Below are positions 41,294 to 48,717 of a stretch of DNA of 64,000 bases, one piece after another; position 1 is the first letter of the stretch; every line of letters begins with the position of its first letter. The notes beneath the pieces are model-generated. The model was not told the origin of the DNA. It searched no databases and saw only the letters and a program-made list of their open reading frames with translations. The position numbers were made by a program, and so were the translations under genes. The stretch comes from an uncultured Eubacteriales bacterium (GTDB lineage Bacteria > Bacillota > Clostridia > Oscillospirales > Oscillospiraceae), in contig USAC01000001.1 in the NCBI GenBank assembly GCA_900552475.1, positions 35,369 to 99,368 of the forward strand, read 5' to 3'.

Positions 41294-41449
41294 CCTGAAA
41301 AAAGCGTAGCTTTTTTCAGGAGCGGGTTTCGCTACGAACCGCGCAAAAATACACTCTCTCCGCGCAAAGTGTTTTTTGCGACGTACACGCCGCCGCAAAA
41401 AACGGATTGAATCTTTTTCGCGCCGTGCGCGGCGCGAACTCTGCGAGAC
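41294..41449 (+). repeat. Mosaic hairpin repeat, copy E
   Basis: Starts 3 nt after the proS stop with a perfect hairpin CCTGAAAAAAGC, loop GTA, GCTTTTTTCAGG (41294-41320). The shared core with CGAACCGCG, a TTTTTTGCG/CGCAAAAAA hairpin and CGCCG TGCG CGGCG follows, ending CTCTGCGAGAC. A terminator follows. Confidence 0.85.
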
Positions 41450-41450
41450 G

Positions 41451-41481
41451 AAACGGGCACCCCGGTGGGGTGCCCGTTTTA
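41451..41481 (+). terminator. Intrinsic terminator after proS and repeat E
   Basis: AAACGGGCACCCC (41451-41463) with GGGGTGCCCGTTTT (41467-41480). Confidence 0.85.
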
Positions 41482-41500
41482 GCTTTTATTATGTCATTAT

Positions 41501-41538
41501 GCAGAAAGCGGCTTCCGGGATGGAAGCCGCTTTCCTGC
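41501..41538 (-). terminator. Hairpin at the 3' side of the small membrane gene
   Basis: GCAGAAAGCGGCTTCC (41501-41516) pairs with GGAAGCCGCTTTCCTGC (41522-41538), with one bulge. On the minus strand it lies about 50 nt after the next gene's stop; the T run is weak. Confidence 0.5.
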
Positions 41539-41588
41539 GCGTTGGGATATAGAAAAATTGGAAAGAAACGAAATTAGCGAAGAAAAGG

Positions 41589-41918
41589 TTATGCCCACGC
41601 GGACATGATGCCCGCGACGACAACGGAAACAACGGACACGGAAACCATGCCGGAGATGATCATCTTGGGCATGATGCTGCCCTGAATGAGCTTCTTCTCG
41701 TTCTCCGTCTCAGTGACGGCCTTCGTGACCTCCGTCGGGACGATAACCGTACCAGGGAAGCCGAACAGCGCCGTGATGCTCATCGCGCAGCAGAGGTACC
41801 AGCTCTCGTGGAAGATCTTGCCAACGAGGATGAAGACAATTGCGTGGGGCTTGGTGGAGACGATGTCTCCGATAGCGTAGATCACAAAAATGATCGTCAG
41901 GGCGAACAGCGAGTTCAT
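41589..41918 (-). CDS. Small membrane protein, possible internally deleted transporter
   Basis: 109 residues. The N-terminus MNSLFALTIIFVIYAIGDIV is a membrane helix that reads like the start of a larger polytopic protein. The C-terminal 65 residues (ALFGFPGTVIVPTEVTKAVT, then a final helix MIISGMVSVSVVSVVVAGIM) read like the end of one. The short middle would then be a junction left by an in-frame deletion. I do not recognise a complete family of this size. The ORF is intact with an ATG. It looks less GC-rich than its neighbours. It is flanked by repeat copies E and F, which could have promoted a deletion; this is speculation. Confidence 0.45.
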   Translation of the reverse strand: MNSLFALTIIFVIYAIGDIVSTKPHAIVFILVGKIFHESWYLCCAMSITALFGFPGTVIVPTEVTKAVTETENEKKLIQGSIMPKMIISGMVSVSVVSVVVAGIMSAWA

Positions 41919-41986
41919 GGTAGTCAGCTCCGATTCATTTCTCTTTTCACTTTTTTATGCCCTCGCCAAGCAAGGGTATTTACCTG

Positions 41987-42059
41987 TATTCGCTTCGAAC
42001 CGCGTATTTTTGTGTGCGTAGCACACAAAGCGGCCTGCGGGCCGCGAACTCGGTGAGAC
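41987..42059 (+). repeat. Mosaic hairpin repeat, copy F
   Basis: Shortened copy: TTCGAACCGCG, TTTTTGTGTGC loop GTA GCACACAAA, GCGGCC TGC GGGCCGC, then GAACTCGGTGAGAC. It points toward copy G, tail to tail, with one terminator between them. Unlike most copies it is not behind a gene of the same orientation. Confidence 0.75.
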
Positions 42060-42061
42060 CT

Positions 42062-42101
42062 GAAAAAGGATCACCCGGCAGGTGCCGGGCAATCCTTTTT
42101 G
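42062..42101. terminator. Bidirectional terminator between repeats F and G
   Basis: AAAAAGGAT (42063-42071) with ATCCTTTTT (42092-42100) around an inner CCCGGCA/TGCCGGG stem. Confidence 0.8.
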
Positions 42102-42116
42102 CTCGTCTTTAAAAAG

Positions 42117-42188
42117 CCTTGCAGAGTTCGCACCGCCGCAGCGGCGCGAAGAGTTTGTTCCCCGCCAGAGGGCTGTGCCCTTTGGGCT
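42117..42188 (-). repeat. Mosaic hairpin repeat, copy G
   Basis: On the minus strand: a hairpin CCAAAGGGC, loop ACA, GCCCTCTGG, then TTCGCGCCG CTG CGGCGGTGCGAA and CTCTGCAAGG, a variant tail. It is tail to tail with copy F. Confidence 0.7.
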
Positions 42189-42195
42189 GGACGCA

Positions 42196-42233
42196 AGAAC
42201 CGGGCGCTTGTTGGCGCCCGGTTCTGCTTTTCC
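42196..42233 (+). terminator. Strong hairpin with T-rich 3' flank
   Basis: AGAACCGGGCGC (42196-42207) pairs perfectly with GCGCCCGGTTCT (42214-42225), followed by GCTTTTCC on the plus strand. No forward gene precedes it, so polarity relative to the reverse gene is uncertain. Confidence 0.5.
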
Positions 42234-42269
42234 TTCTTTTTCCTCTCGGAGAGAAATAGCGTTTTTCGA

Positions 42270-42740
42270 TCAGCCGTCGGTGCGGGTCTTCCACTCCATC
42301 TCCTGATCCAGCTCATAGCGGAGCTTCTTGTTCTCCTCGACCAGCGTGTCGTAGTGGACGCTCTGCACATAGTACTTCACGAACGAGAACGTCGCCTCGG
42401 CGAACTCCTCGTCGGTGTACTCCGGCAGGAGGGAGCCCTCCTTGCGGCGCAGACCCTGCACGTTGATGACGACCAGACGGCGGTGCTGCTCGGACAGCTG
42501 AAAGAGCTTCAGCGTATCGGGGATATCCAGCCCCAGATCATACGTCTCGTTCACGATCTGCAGCAGACGGCGCTGCTCGGGCTTGGCGGAGACGATCACG
42601 CCATGCTCGGCGAACAGGCGCTTGAGATAGTCCGCGGAGACATCCTCGCGGGTAATCGTGCCCTTGCCGATGCCGGTGAGCATGGTGTTGGACAGATTCA
42701 GGCTCACATAAACCTCTTGACCAGTCTTGGGATACGCCAT
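42270..42740 (-). CDS. Conserved-looking hypothetical protein
   Basis: 156 residues with a strong AGGAGG site before the ATG. It is soluble, with mixed helix and strand. The first half includes TGQEVYVSLNLSNTMLTGIG and LKRLFAEHGVIVSAKPEQRR; the C-terminal third is a charged helix (VEENKKLRYELDQEMEWKT), possibly a coiled coil. I do not recognise a family. The 229-nt region upstream is A/T-rich and holds no gene. It lies alone among repeats, downstream of the tdk operon. Confidence 0.65.
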   Translation of the reverse strand: MAYPKTGQEVYVSLNLSNTMLTGIGKGTITREDVSADYLKRLFAEHGVIVSAKPEQRRLLQIVNETYDLGLDIPDTLKLFQLSEQHRRLVVINVQGLRRKEGSLLPEYTDEEFAEATFSFVKYYVQSVHYDTLVEENKKLRYELDQEMEWKTRTDG

Positions 42741-42969
42741 AGTTGACCTCCTATTGATCCATCAATCTTTCCCGCCCCAAGGGCGTTTTTTTGTTCCATC
42801 TACAGCGTAGCACACCTGCGGGCCGATTGCAAGAGAAAGCTGTGCTAAATACGTTTAAAAAATAAGAAAAATAGCCTGATTTTTAGTAAATCCGGCCATT
42901 TTCCTATCAATTTGTACCATACAACCCAAACAACCCGGACGCACAGGTGAACCCGTCCGAGCCGCGTTT

Positions 42970-43839
42970 TCAGACCCCCGTGAGGTCAAAATCCGGGGTG
43001 TATTCCTCTCGCGCGGACGTGCGCTCCTGCGTAAAGCCGTCCGTGATGCCGCAGTTTTCCATGTACTCAGCCGCCGCGCGGTACTCTGCCCGCGTCACGT
43101 GGCGGCGCAGCGCCCCCTGCGCGCCGGGCTGGGGCGTGTACTGGCTCATGAGCGAAAAGAGCACCTCGCCGGGACGGAACGTCCGGCTGACCCAGTCGAT
43201 GCAGCGGCGCGTATTTTCCGGCTGCCCCGGCAGGACGAGGTGGCGGATGACCACGCCGCGGCGCAGGAGACCATTTTCGATCACATACGGTCCCGTCTGG
43301 CGCACCATCTCGCGGATGGCCGCGGCGGCGACGGGGAAGTAGTCCGGCGCGGCGGAGAGCGCCCGCGCGGGCTCCTCCATCGCGTACTTGAGGTCGGGCA
43401 GGTAGATCTGCACCCGCCCCTCGAGCGTGCGCAGCGTCCCGAGCGATTCGTACCCGCCGCAGTTGTAGACAACCGGCACCGGCAGCGGCGGCTCGAGCGC
43501 CGGGAGGATCCACGGGACGAAGTGCGTCGGCGTGACGAGGTTGATGTTGTGCGCGCCCTGCGCGATCAACTCCTCGAAAATCTCCCGCAGCCGAGCGGTC
43601 GTGATGCGCTTGCCAACGCCCTCGGCGGAGATGGAGTGGTTCTGGCAGAATACGCATCGGAGATTGCAGCCCGAGAAGAACACCGCACCGCTGCCGCGCG
43701 TGCCGGAGATGACCGGCTCCTCCCAGTGGTGCAGCCCCGCGCGCGCCACGACGGGGGCCGCCGGCATGCCGCACACGCCGCCGCCCGCCGTCTCCGTCCG
43801 CTCCGCCCCGCAGCGGCGGGGACACAGATGACAGATCAT
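42970..43839 (-). CDS. Radical SAM protein, PflA-like (COG1313-type)
   Basis: 289 residues; the ATG at 43839 overlaps the tdk stop by 4 bp (ATGA). An N-terminal cysteine pair MICHLCPRRCG resembles a metal or cluster site. The radical SAM motif is FSGCNLRCVFCQNHSIS near residue 60. VTPTHFVPWILPAL and YNCGGYESLGTL are typical of putative pyruvate-formate-lyase-activating-type proteins of this group. The protein it activates or modifies is unknown. It is the last gene of the radical SAM-mutY-tdk operon. Confidence 0.88.
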   Translation of the reverse strand: MICHLCPRRCGAERTETAGGGVCGMPAAPVVARAGLHHWEEPVISGTRGSGAVFFSGCNLRCVFCQNHSISAEGVGKRITTARLREIFEELIAQGAHNINLVTPTHFVPWILPALEPPLPVPVVYNCGGYESLGTLRTLEGRVQIYLPDLKYAMEEPARALSAAPDYFPVAAAAIREMVRQTGPYVIENGLLRRGVVIRHLVLPGQPENTRRCIDWVSRTFRPGEVLFSLMSQYTPQPGAQGALRRHVTRAEYRAAAEYMENCGITDGFTQERTSAREEYTPDFDLTGV

Positions 43840-44423
43840 ACTTTGTGAATGTCGAAGTCCGGGCCGAGGTCGCCGCGCATCCAGTGGCGGCGGCACAGAC
43901 CGATATACTTGTCGTTCGCACCGAGCACAACCTGCGCGCCCTCCTTGACGACGCGGCCCTGCTCGTCAAAGCGGGCGTTGAAGGCCGCCTTCTTGCCGCA
44001 CCAGCAGATGGTCTTGACCTCCTCGAGCTTGTCGGCCAGCACCAGCAGGTGATAGCTCCCCTCGAACAGCTCGCCCCTGAAGTCCGCGCGCAGCCCGTAG
44101 CAGAGCACAGGGATGTTGCAGTCGTCTACGAGGTGGACGAGGTAGTAGACCTCGTCCTTCGTCAGGAACTGCGCCTCGTCGATGATGATGCAGGCGTACT
44201 GCTCCAGCTCCTCGTCCGCCATGGCGCGCATCTCGTGGAAGTAGATGCACGGGTGCTTGAGTCCGATGCGCGAGTAGACCATGTGGTCGCCGTCGCGCGT
44301 GTCGAGCTGGGGCTTGACGAGCAGCGTCCTCTGCCCGCGCTCTTCGTAGTTAAAGCGCGCCATCAGGGCGTTGGCCGTCTTGCTCGAGCCCATCGCCCCG
44401 TATTTGAAATACAGCTGTGCCAT
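43836..44423 (-). CDS. tdk: Thymidine kinase
   Basis: 195 residues. The P-loop-like motif is KYGAMGSSKTANALMARFN, with SSKT in place of the more usual SGKS/T. The catalytic Glu lies in IIIDEAQFLTKDEV, and FRGELFEGSYHLLVLADK precedes a zinc site (CWCGKK...CRRHW). It phosphorylates salvaged thymidine to dTMP. It sits 4 nt after mutY and overlaps the next radical SAM gene, so it is in the operon. Confidence 0.93.
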   Translation of the reverse strand: MAQLYFKYGAMGSSKTANALMARFNYEERGQRTLLVKPQLDTRDGDHMVYSRIGLKHPCIYFHEMRAMADEELEQYACIIIDEAQFLTKDEVYYLVHLVDDCNIPVLCYGLRADFRGELFEGSYHLLVLADKLEEVKTICWCGKKAAFNARFDEQGRVVKEGAQVVLGANDKYIGLCRRHWMRGDLGPDFDIHKV

Positions 44424-44427
44424 CGTT

Positions 44428-45495
44428 TTATTCTCCTTCTTCGAGGGCGTCGAGCGCCCGTGTAAACTTCTCAAAGGCCGAGGGGACGGCACGCTCGCGC
44501 TGCTGCGCGGGCGGGAGCCAGACCCAGTCCGCCGCGCCCTCACCCGTGACCTCCACCAGATAGCCCGTCATGTGCCATTCGATGTGTGTGAAAATGTGCC
44601 TGGCGCTGATCGTCCGCACCCAGTGGTGCGGCGTGAGCCCCCACGCGGCGAGCTGCGCCGCCGCCTGATGCTCATCGAGCTTTCCCTCAACATGCGGATA
44701 CTCCCACAGCCCCGCGAGCAGGCCCTCCTCCGGCCTGCGCCGCAGCGCAGCGCAGCATTCCCGCACCAGCAGGAACACCGTCTTTTCCTCGCGCCGTCGC
44801 GCCTTCTTCGGCGCGCGGACAGGGAGCTTCCGCTCCCGCCCGGTCTGATGCGCGCGGCAGAAGTCCCGCGCGGGGCAGGCGTCGCACAGCGGCTCACCGC
44901 CCGGCGTGCAGACCGTCGCGCCGAGATCCATCAGCGCCTGATTGTATTCGCCTGGCCGCTCGCGGCTCATCGCCGCGGCCATCCACGCGCGGAACGTGCG
45001 GCGGTTCTTCACGTCCAGAATGTCGAGCCCGCTCCCCGTGATACGCGCGGCGACACGCAGGACGTTGCCATCGACCGCGGGAACGGCCTGCCCGAACGCG
45101 ATGGAGAGAATCGCCCCCGCCGTATAGTCGCCGATGCCCGGCAGGGAACAGAGTCCGTCGTACGTCCGCGGAAACTGCCCGCCGTACTGCTCCGTGACGA
45201 TTTTCGCCGCCTTCTGAAGATTCCGCGCGCGGCTGTAGTACCCCAGCCCCTCCCAGAGCTTCATCAGCCGGTCGGGCTCCGCCGCCGCGAGCGCCGCGAC
45301 GTCCGGAAACGCCGCCATGAACCGCTCGAAGTACGGCAGCACTGCCGCCACGCGCGTCTGCTGCAGCATGATCTCGGACACCCACGTCCGATAGGCCGAG
45401 ACCTCCTCGCGCCACGGGAGCACACGGCGGTTTTCGTCGTACCAGCGCAGCAGCGGCGCGCTGAGCCGGGTTAAGATTTCTGTTTCCTGCGCCAT
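44428..45495 (-). CDS. mutY: A/G-specific adenine glycosylase MutY
   Basis: 355 residues from an ATG behind GGAGGG; an in-frame ATG 5 codons upstream would overlap the preceding gene. The helix-hairpin-helix region holds LPGIGDYTAGAILSIAFGQ, with the catalytic Asp following in PAVDGNVLRV. The [4Fe-4S] ligands are C-x7-C-x2-C-x5-C in VCTPGGEPLCDACPARDFC. The C-terminal NUDIX-like domain (VFLLVRECC..., GLLAGLWEYPHVEG) reads 8-oxoG. It removes adenine opposite 8-oxoguanine. It is cotranscribed with a radical SAM gene upstream and tdk downstream. Confidence 0.94.
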   Translation of the reverse strand: MAQETEILTRLSAPLLRWYDENRRVLPWREEVSAYRTWVSEIMLQQTRVAAVLPYFERFMAAFPDVAALAAAEPDRLMKLWEGLGYYSRARNLQKAAKIVTEQYGGQFPRTYDGLCSLPGIGDYTAGAILSIAFGQAVPAVDGNVLRVAARITGSGLDILDVKNRRTFRAWMAAAMSRERPGEYNQALMDLGATVCTPGGEPLCDACPARDFCRAHQTGRERKLPVRAPKKARRREEKTVFLLVRECCAALRRRPEEGLLAGLWEYPHVEGKLDEHQAAAQLAAWGLTPHHWVRTISARHIFTHIEWHMTGYLVEVTGEGAADWVWLPPAQQRERAVPSAFEKFTRALDALEEGE

Positions 45496-45506
45496 GAATC
45501 CCTCCG

Positions 45507-46355
45507 TCATCCTCTCGTGAAGCGTTCCGCATAGCCGCAGCGGCGGCAGAGCTCCTCCGCCGGGCGGCGCGCGTCAAACCCTGCCTGGATTGCCGCCGCG
45601 CGTTCGCCGCGCAGAATGTCCTCCAGCTCCTGCCGGAAGAGATTCCCCAGCGCCAGCTCACCCTCGCCGTCGAGACAGCAGGGGACGACCGTCCCGTCGC
45701 AGAGGACGGCCAGCTGCCGCCGCAGCCCGTGGCAGAACTCCACGCGCCGCAGCGGCGCGCCCGGTGCGGGCCAGTCGAATTTTTCCGCGTGCTCTAAAAA
45801 CAGGTTTGGCCGCAAGGTGCGGTTCCCGCGCCGGTCGACGGGGATGTCCGCGATGCGCCGTCCGCAGCGCCGCTCCAGATAGCGGAGGATCTCCGCGTTC
45901 TTCTCCTCCAGCCCGCCCTCGTTCCAGAGCCGCAGCGCGCAGAGCACGCCGCGCTCCGCGAGCCGCGCACAGCCGTCCCAAACCGCGGCGAGATACGTCT
46001 CCAGCGGCATGGGCGCGTCGTTGGCCTCGAAGCTGTGGAGCGAGACACTGAGCTTGTGGAGCGCCGGGGCGGCCAGCAGCGTATCGAGTCGCTGCGCGAG
46101 CAGCGTCCCGTTCGTCACCAGACAGACGCGAAAGCCCAGCTCCCCCGCGCTGGCGAGGATCTCCGCGAGCTGCGGGTGCAGCAGCGGCTCGCCCAAAACG
46201 TGCAGATACAGATAGTCCGTCCACGGCCGCAGCTTCCCCGCGAGGAGCCGAAACTCCTCTGCCGGGAGCATCCGCCGCGCCCGCCGCGTCCCGGGGCAGA
46301 AGGCACACGAGAGATTGCAGCAGTTCGTAATTTCCAGATAGATACGGCTGAACAT
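45507..46355 (-). CDS. Small radical SAM/SPASM-like protein
   Basis: 282 residues from an ATG behind AAAGGGGGCGGG; an upstream in-frame start at 46373 lacks a site. The radical SAM cluster is TNCCNLSCAFCPGTRR near residue 15, then LHVLGEPLLHPQLAEIL and VTNGTLLAQRLDTLL. The C-terminal auxiliary motif LCDGTVVPCCLDGEGELALG ends with CRRCGYAERF, as in SPASM proteins. Its substrate is unknown; no obvious precursor peptide is adjacent. It heads the mutY-tdk operon with its own promoter. Confidence 0.85.
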   Translation of the reverse strand: MFSRIYLEITNCCNLSCAFCPGTRRARRMLPAEEFRLLAGKLRPWTDYLYLHVLGEPLLHPQLAEILASAGELGFRVCLVTNGTLLAQRLDTLLAAPALHKLSVSLHSFEANDAPMPLETYLAAVWDGCARLAERGVLCALRLWNEGGLEEKNAEILRYLERRCGRRIADIPVDRRGNRTLRPNLFLEHAEKFDWPAPGAPLRRVEFCHGLRRQLAVLCDGTVVPCCLDGEGELALGNLFRQELEDILRGERAAAIQAGFDARRPAEELCRRCGYAERFTRG

Positions 46356-46389
46356 CCCGCCGCCCCCTTTCATATTTTCTTGAATTGTT

Positions 46390-46419
46390 ATTGTACCATA
46401 CCCGGCGGGGGAAATACAA
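46390..46419 (-). promoter_or_regulatory. Probable promoter of the radical SAM-mutY-tdk operon
   Basis: Minus strand TTGTAT (46414-46419), 18-nt spacer, extended TGGTACAAT with the -10 at 46390-46395. Confidence 0.55.
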
Positions 46420-46437
46420 GGCCGGGGCGCATGGGAA

Positions 46438-46476
46438 CAAAAAATCAGGACCCCCGGCCTGACCGGGGATCCTGAT
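46438..46476 (-). terminator. Intrinsic terminator of the yab cluster
   Basis: On the minus strand ATCAGGATCCCCGG pairs with CCGGGGGTCCTGAT and is followed by TTTTTTG. It ends the cluster after the S1-domain gene. Confidence 0.85.
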
Positions 46477-46487
46477 GGGCATGCTCC

Positions 46488-46973
46488 TTATTTCCTTCTC
46501 CGTCCGCCGCCGCGCTTGCCGGACATGTAGCGGTTCAGCTCCGACTGTTTGCTGTCGGAGACGGACATGAACTGCTTGAGCTTGTCCTCAAAGCTCGGTT
46601 CCGCCGCGGGCTGCGCCGGCTGGGGTGCGGGGCGGCTCTGCGGCCTTCCGCCGGCGGGACGCGGGCCGCTGTGCATGGGCGGACGCTGACCGCCGGAGGG
46701 GCGGGGTCCACCGCCGTGCATGGGCGGGCGCGGCGCGCGCGGCTGCGTCTGCTTGATGGACAGGTTGATCTTCCCCTCCGGCGTGACCGAGAGGATCTTA
46801 ACCTGAACCTCCTGTCCCTCCGTCAGGAAATCGTGGACGTCGTTTACAAAGGTGGCGGCCACCTCCGAGATGTGTACCAGTCCGGACTTCCCGTCCGGCA
46901 GGGCCACGAAGGCGCCAAATTTTGTGATGGTGGTCACCTTACCGGTGACGATGCTCCCAACCGCCAGTTCCAT
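46488..46973 (-). CDS. S1 RNA-binding domain protein (YabR-like)
   Basis: 161 residues. The S1 domain covers about residues 1-75: GSIVTGKVTTITKFGAFVAL, GLVHISEVAATFV, and VQVKILSVTPEGKINLSIKQ. A Pro/Gly/Arg-rich low-complexity linker follows (residues ~78-125), then a basic end SGKRGGGRRRK. The family binds RNA and is found at this position, after divIC, in Bacillus. The exact role is not established. The linker and basic tail suggest non-specific RNA contact. Confidence 0.9.
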   Translation of the reverse strand: MELAVGSIVTGKVTTITKFGAFVALPDGKSGLVHISEVAATFVNDVHDFLTEGQEVQVKILSVTPEGKINLSIKQTQPRAPRPPMHGGGPRPSGGQRPPMHSGPRPAGGRPQSRPAPQPAQPAAEPSFEDKLKQFMSVSDSKQSELNRYMSGKRGGGRRRK

Positions 46974-47015
46974 AGATGTCTGTTTTTTCTCCCTTCCTCG
47001 TATACGCGGGGATGC

Positions 47016-47315
47016 TCAGTGGTTCACGTCGTAGAAAATCCGCTCGCCGGACTCCGCAAGGCCCAGCTGGTCGCGGGCAAGATCCTTGACGAACTCCTCG
47101 TCGTCGCTCTTGCCGAGGTCGGCCTCCAGCGCGGCATTTTCCTGCTTGCGCTGCTCGACCTGCGCGGCGATCTGCGCCTCCTGCGTGCGCGCGTCGGAGA
47201 CGCGGCCGTACACGCGGATGACCTGCACGGTCATGACGCCCACCAGAATCAGAATGACCAGAAAGCCGGCAAAATTACGGCGCTTGCCGGTCTTCTTTTT
47301 CTTTTGCACGGACAT
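47016..47315 (-). CDS. divIC: Septum formation initiator, FtsB/DivIC family
   Basis: 99 residues. A basic cytoplasmic N-terminus (KKKKTGKRR) leads to one transmembrane helix (FAGFLVILILVGVMTVQVI). A coiled coil follows (ARTQEAQIAAQVEQRKQENA), then the family end segment FVKDLARDQLGLAESGERIF. It partners FtsL/DivIB at the division septum. The ATG has AGGGGAG upstream and lies inside yabQ, overlapping it by 41 bp in another frame. The position between yabQ and the S1 gene matches Bacillus. Confidence 0.92.
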   Translation of the reverse strand: MSVQKKKKTGKRRNFAGFLVILILVGVMTVQVIRVYGRVSDARTQEAQIAAQVEQRKQENAALEADLGKSDDEEFVKDLARDQLGLAESGERIFYDVNH

Positions 47316-47802
47316 TTCTCCCCTTCCCTTCTTCGCTGCTGCGTTGCATGCGGTGAAACCTCCACCGATACAGTTTCATTGTAGCGCATCTGCGCAGAAA
47401 ATGGAAGTGTTTTTTCAGGAAGCGGCCTATTTTTTTTGCCGTTTTCAGCGCAAAACGGGCAGGCCTTGCCAGCAGCGCGGCCATCGACGCGGCCGCGCCC
47501 GTCCAGAAGCCCCAGAGCGGCCGGAAAATTCCCCGGAACGCCCAGAAATAGAGCACGCACCCCGCCGCCGCGCCCAGCAGCATGTAAAGCCGCAGCTGCC
47601 CGCCGCCCACATGCAGCGCAAAGCCCAGCAGCGCCAGCAGCAGCGCAGCGCCGTAGAGCGCGTCGAGCGTGTGCGTCAGCGCGCGGCTGCGCCGCCGCAG
47701 GAGCCGCACCGAGCGCAGCAGGTCGTACACGCACCCGCTCAGCCACCCCAGCAGCACCGCCTTGCACAGCGCGGCCAGCTGGGCGGTGACATAGTTCTCC
47801 AT
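47275..47802 (-). CDS. yabQ: Spore cortex biosynthesis protein YabQ
   Basis: 175 residues. The membrane part of the YabQ family is seen in the helices LAALCKAVLLGWLSGCVYDL, ALYGAALLLALLGFALHV and LYMLLGAAAGCVLYFW. A basic C-terminal tail follows, and its last ~14 codons overlap divIC. In Bacillus, YabQ is a SigE-dependent protein of the forespore outer membrane needed for cortex formation. It follows yabP by 5 nt. This supports sporulation ability in the organism. Confidence 0.85.
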   Translation of the reverse strand: MENYVTAQLAALCKAVLLGWLSGCVYDLLRSVRLLRRRSRALTHTLDALYGAALLLALLGFALHVGGGQLRLYMLLGAAAGCVLYFWAFRGIFRPLWGFWTGAAASMAALLARPARFALKTAKKIGRFLKKHFHFLRRCATMKLYRWRFHRMQRSSEEGKGRNVRAKEKEDRQAP

Positions 47803-47807
47803 CCGTC

Positions 47808-48092
47808 TCAGCCGAACAGACGGCTCAGCAGCGACATGCGCGGCGCGGGCGCGTCCTCATAGCTTACCGCGTCGATCCGCCCGTCGACGTGCATCTCCCC
47901 GCCGTCGAGCGAGAGCTTCCCAATGTGCAGACCCTCACCGGAGATCACCATCGTCCCCGCGCAGGTGGCCATGACGATCGTGCTCTCGTCGAACCGCTCC
48001 ACGTCCTCGACCCCCGACACGGTCAGTCTTTCGCGCCCCTCCAGCTCCAGCCGGTGCGCCAGTCCCGCGCCCATGCTCACTTCATACGGCAT
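47808..48092 (-). CDS. yabP: Sporulation protein YabP
   Basis: 94 residues from an ATG behind GGAGAGGAG. The YabP family core is visible as RLELEGRERLTVSGVEDVER followed by FDESTIVMATCAGTMVISGE. It is small and beta-rich, without a transmembrane segment. It is directly before yabQ and after the S4-domain gene, as in Bacillus. In the mother cell it is needed for spore cortex assembly together with YabQ. Confidence 0.9.
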   Translation of the reverse strand: MPYEVSMGAGLAHRLELEGRERLTVSGVEDVERFDESTIVMATCAGTMVISGEGLHIGKLSLDGGEMHVDGRIDAVSYEDAPAPRMSLLSRLFG

Positions 48093-48151
48093 AAAAAACG
48101 CTCCTCTCCGCCACACAGTTTTCCCTGTATGGTATGAAAGGAGCGCGGCGA

Positions 48152-48409
48152 TTATGACAGGTCGTCCGCCGGAATCTCGCGGTACATCGCGGCGGCGTCC
48201 GCCTTGCCGACGTTGTCCTGCACGGACAGCACCTCCACGGCCAGCGTCTTCTGGCCGAAGCGGATGCTGATCCGGTCGCCGGGCCTGACGTCGTAGGACG
48301 CGCGCTGCACGCGGCCGTTGACGCTCACGCGCTCGTTGTCGCAGGCCTCGTTGGCCACGGTGCGGCGCTTGATCAGCCGCGAGACCTTCAGATATTTATC
48401 CAGCCGCAT
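48152..48409 (-). CDS. rqcP: S4-domain RNA-binding protein RqcP (YabO)
   Basis: 85 residues from an ATG behind TTGGAGGG. The S4 domain covers most of it: MRLDKYLKVSRLIKRRTVAN, with GRVQRASYDVRPGDRISIRF after it. The protein matches RqcP/YabO, which works with RqcH on stalled 50S subunits to add alanine tails. Its place between mazG and yabP follows the Bacillus order, with hup inserted upstream. Confidence 0.9.
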   Translation of the reverse strand: MRLDKYLKVSRLIKRRTVANEACDNERVSVNGRVQRASYDVRPGDRISIRFGQKTLAVEVLSVQDNVGKADAAAMYREIPADDLS

Positions 48410-48465
48410 AAGAAATCCCTCCAATCGAAAACAGACTCAAGACAGGGGCGGCCCGCCGCCCCAAA

Positions 48466-48663
48466 GTCTCACAGAGTTCGCGCCGCCGCAGCGGCGCGAA
48501 TAAAATCCAATCCGTTTTTGGCGGCGGCATGTACGCCGCCAAAAACACCCTGCGCGGAGCGAGCGTCGCAGGCCGGCATAGCCAGCCGAGGCGCAGAGCG
48601 AAGCGAAACCCATACTCATATGGCGTAACAAAGAACTTTGTTCTTTGTTACGCCATATGAGTA
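48466..48663 (-). repeat. Mosaic hairpin repeat, copy H, with a 24-bp perfect hairpin
   Basis: On the minus strand it starts with a perfect 24-bp inverted repeat around a 3-nt loop (48613-48636 with 48640-48663), 55 nt after hup. Then TTTCGCTTCGCTCTGCGCCTC, a GGCTGGC TAT GCCGGCC hairpin, a TTTTTGGCGGCG TACA TGCCGCCGCC hairpin and a TTCGCGCCG CTG CGGCGGCGCGAA hairpin follow, ending in CTCTGTGAGAC. A GGGGCGG/CCGCCCC hairpin follows (48447-48462). No gene lies in the ~300-nt hup-rqcP gap. Confidence 0.85.
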
Positions 48664-48717
48664 GTGTAGGCCGGTGCGCACACAGCACACCGGCCCGAAA
48701 AAACCAATCCTGCGAGC

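Noticed and set aside
41589..41918. Phage holin or toxin-antitoxin component
   Set aside because: Size fits, but the helices and the VPTEVTKAVTETE loop do not resemble holins, and no lysin or antitoxin gene is adjacent.
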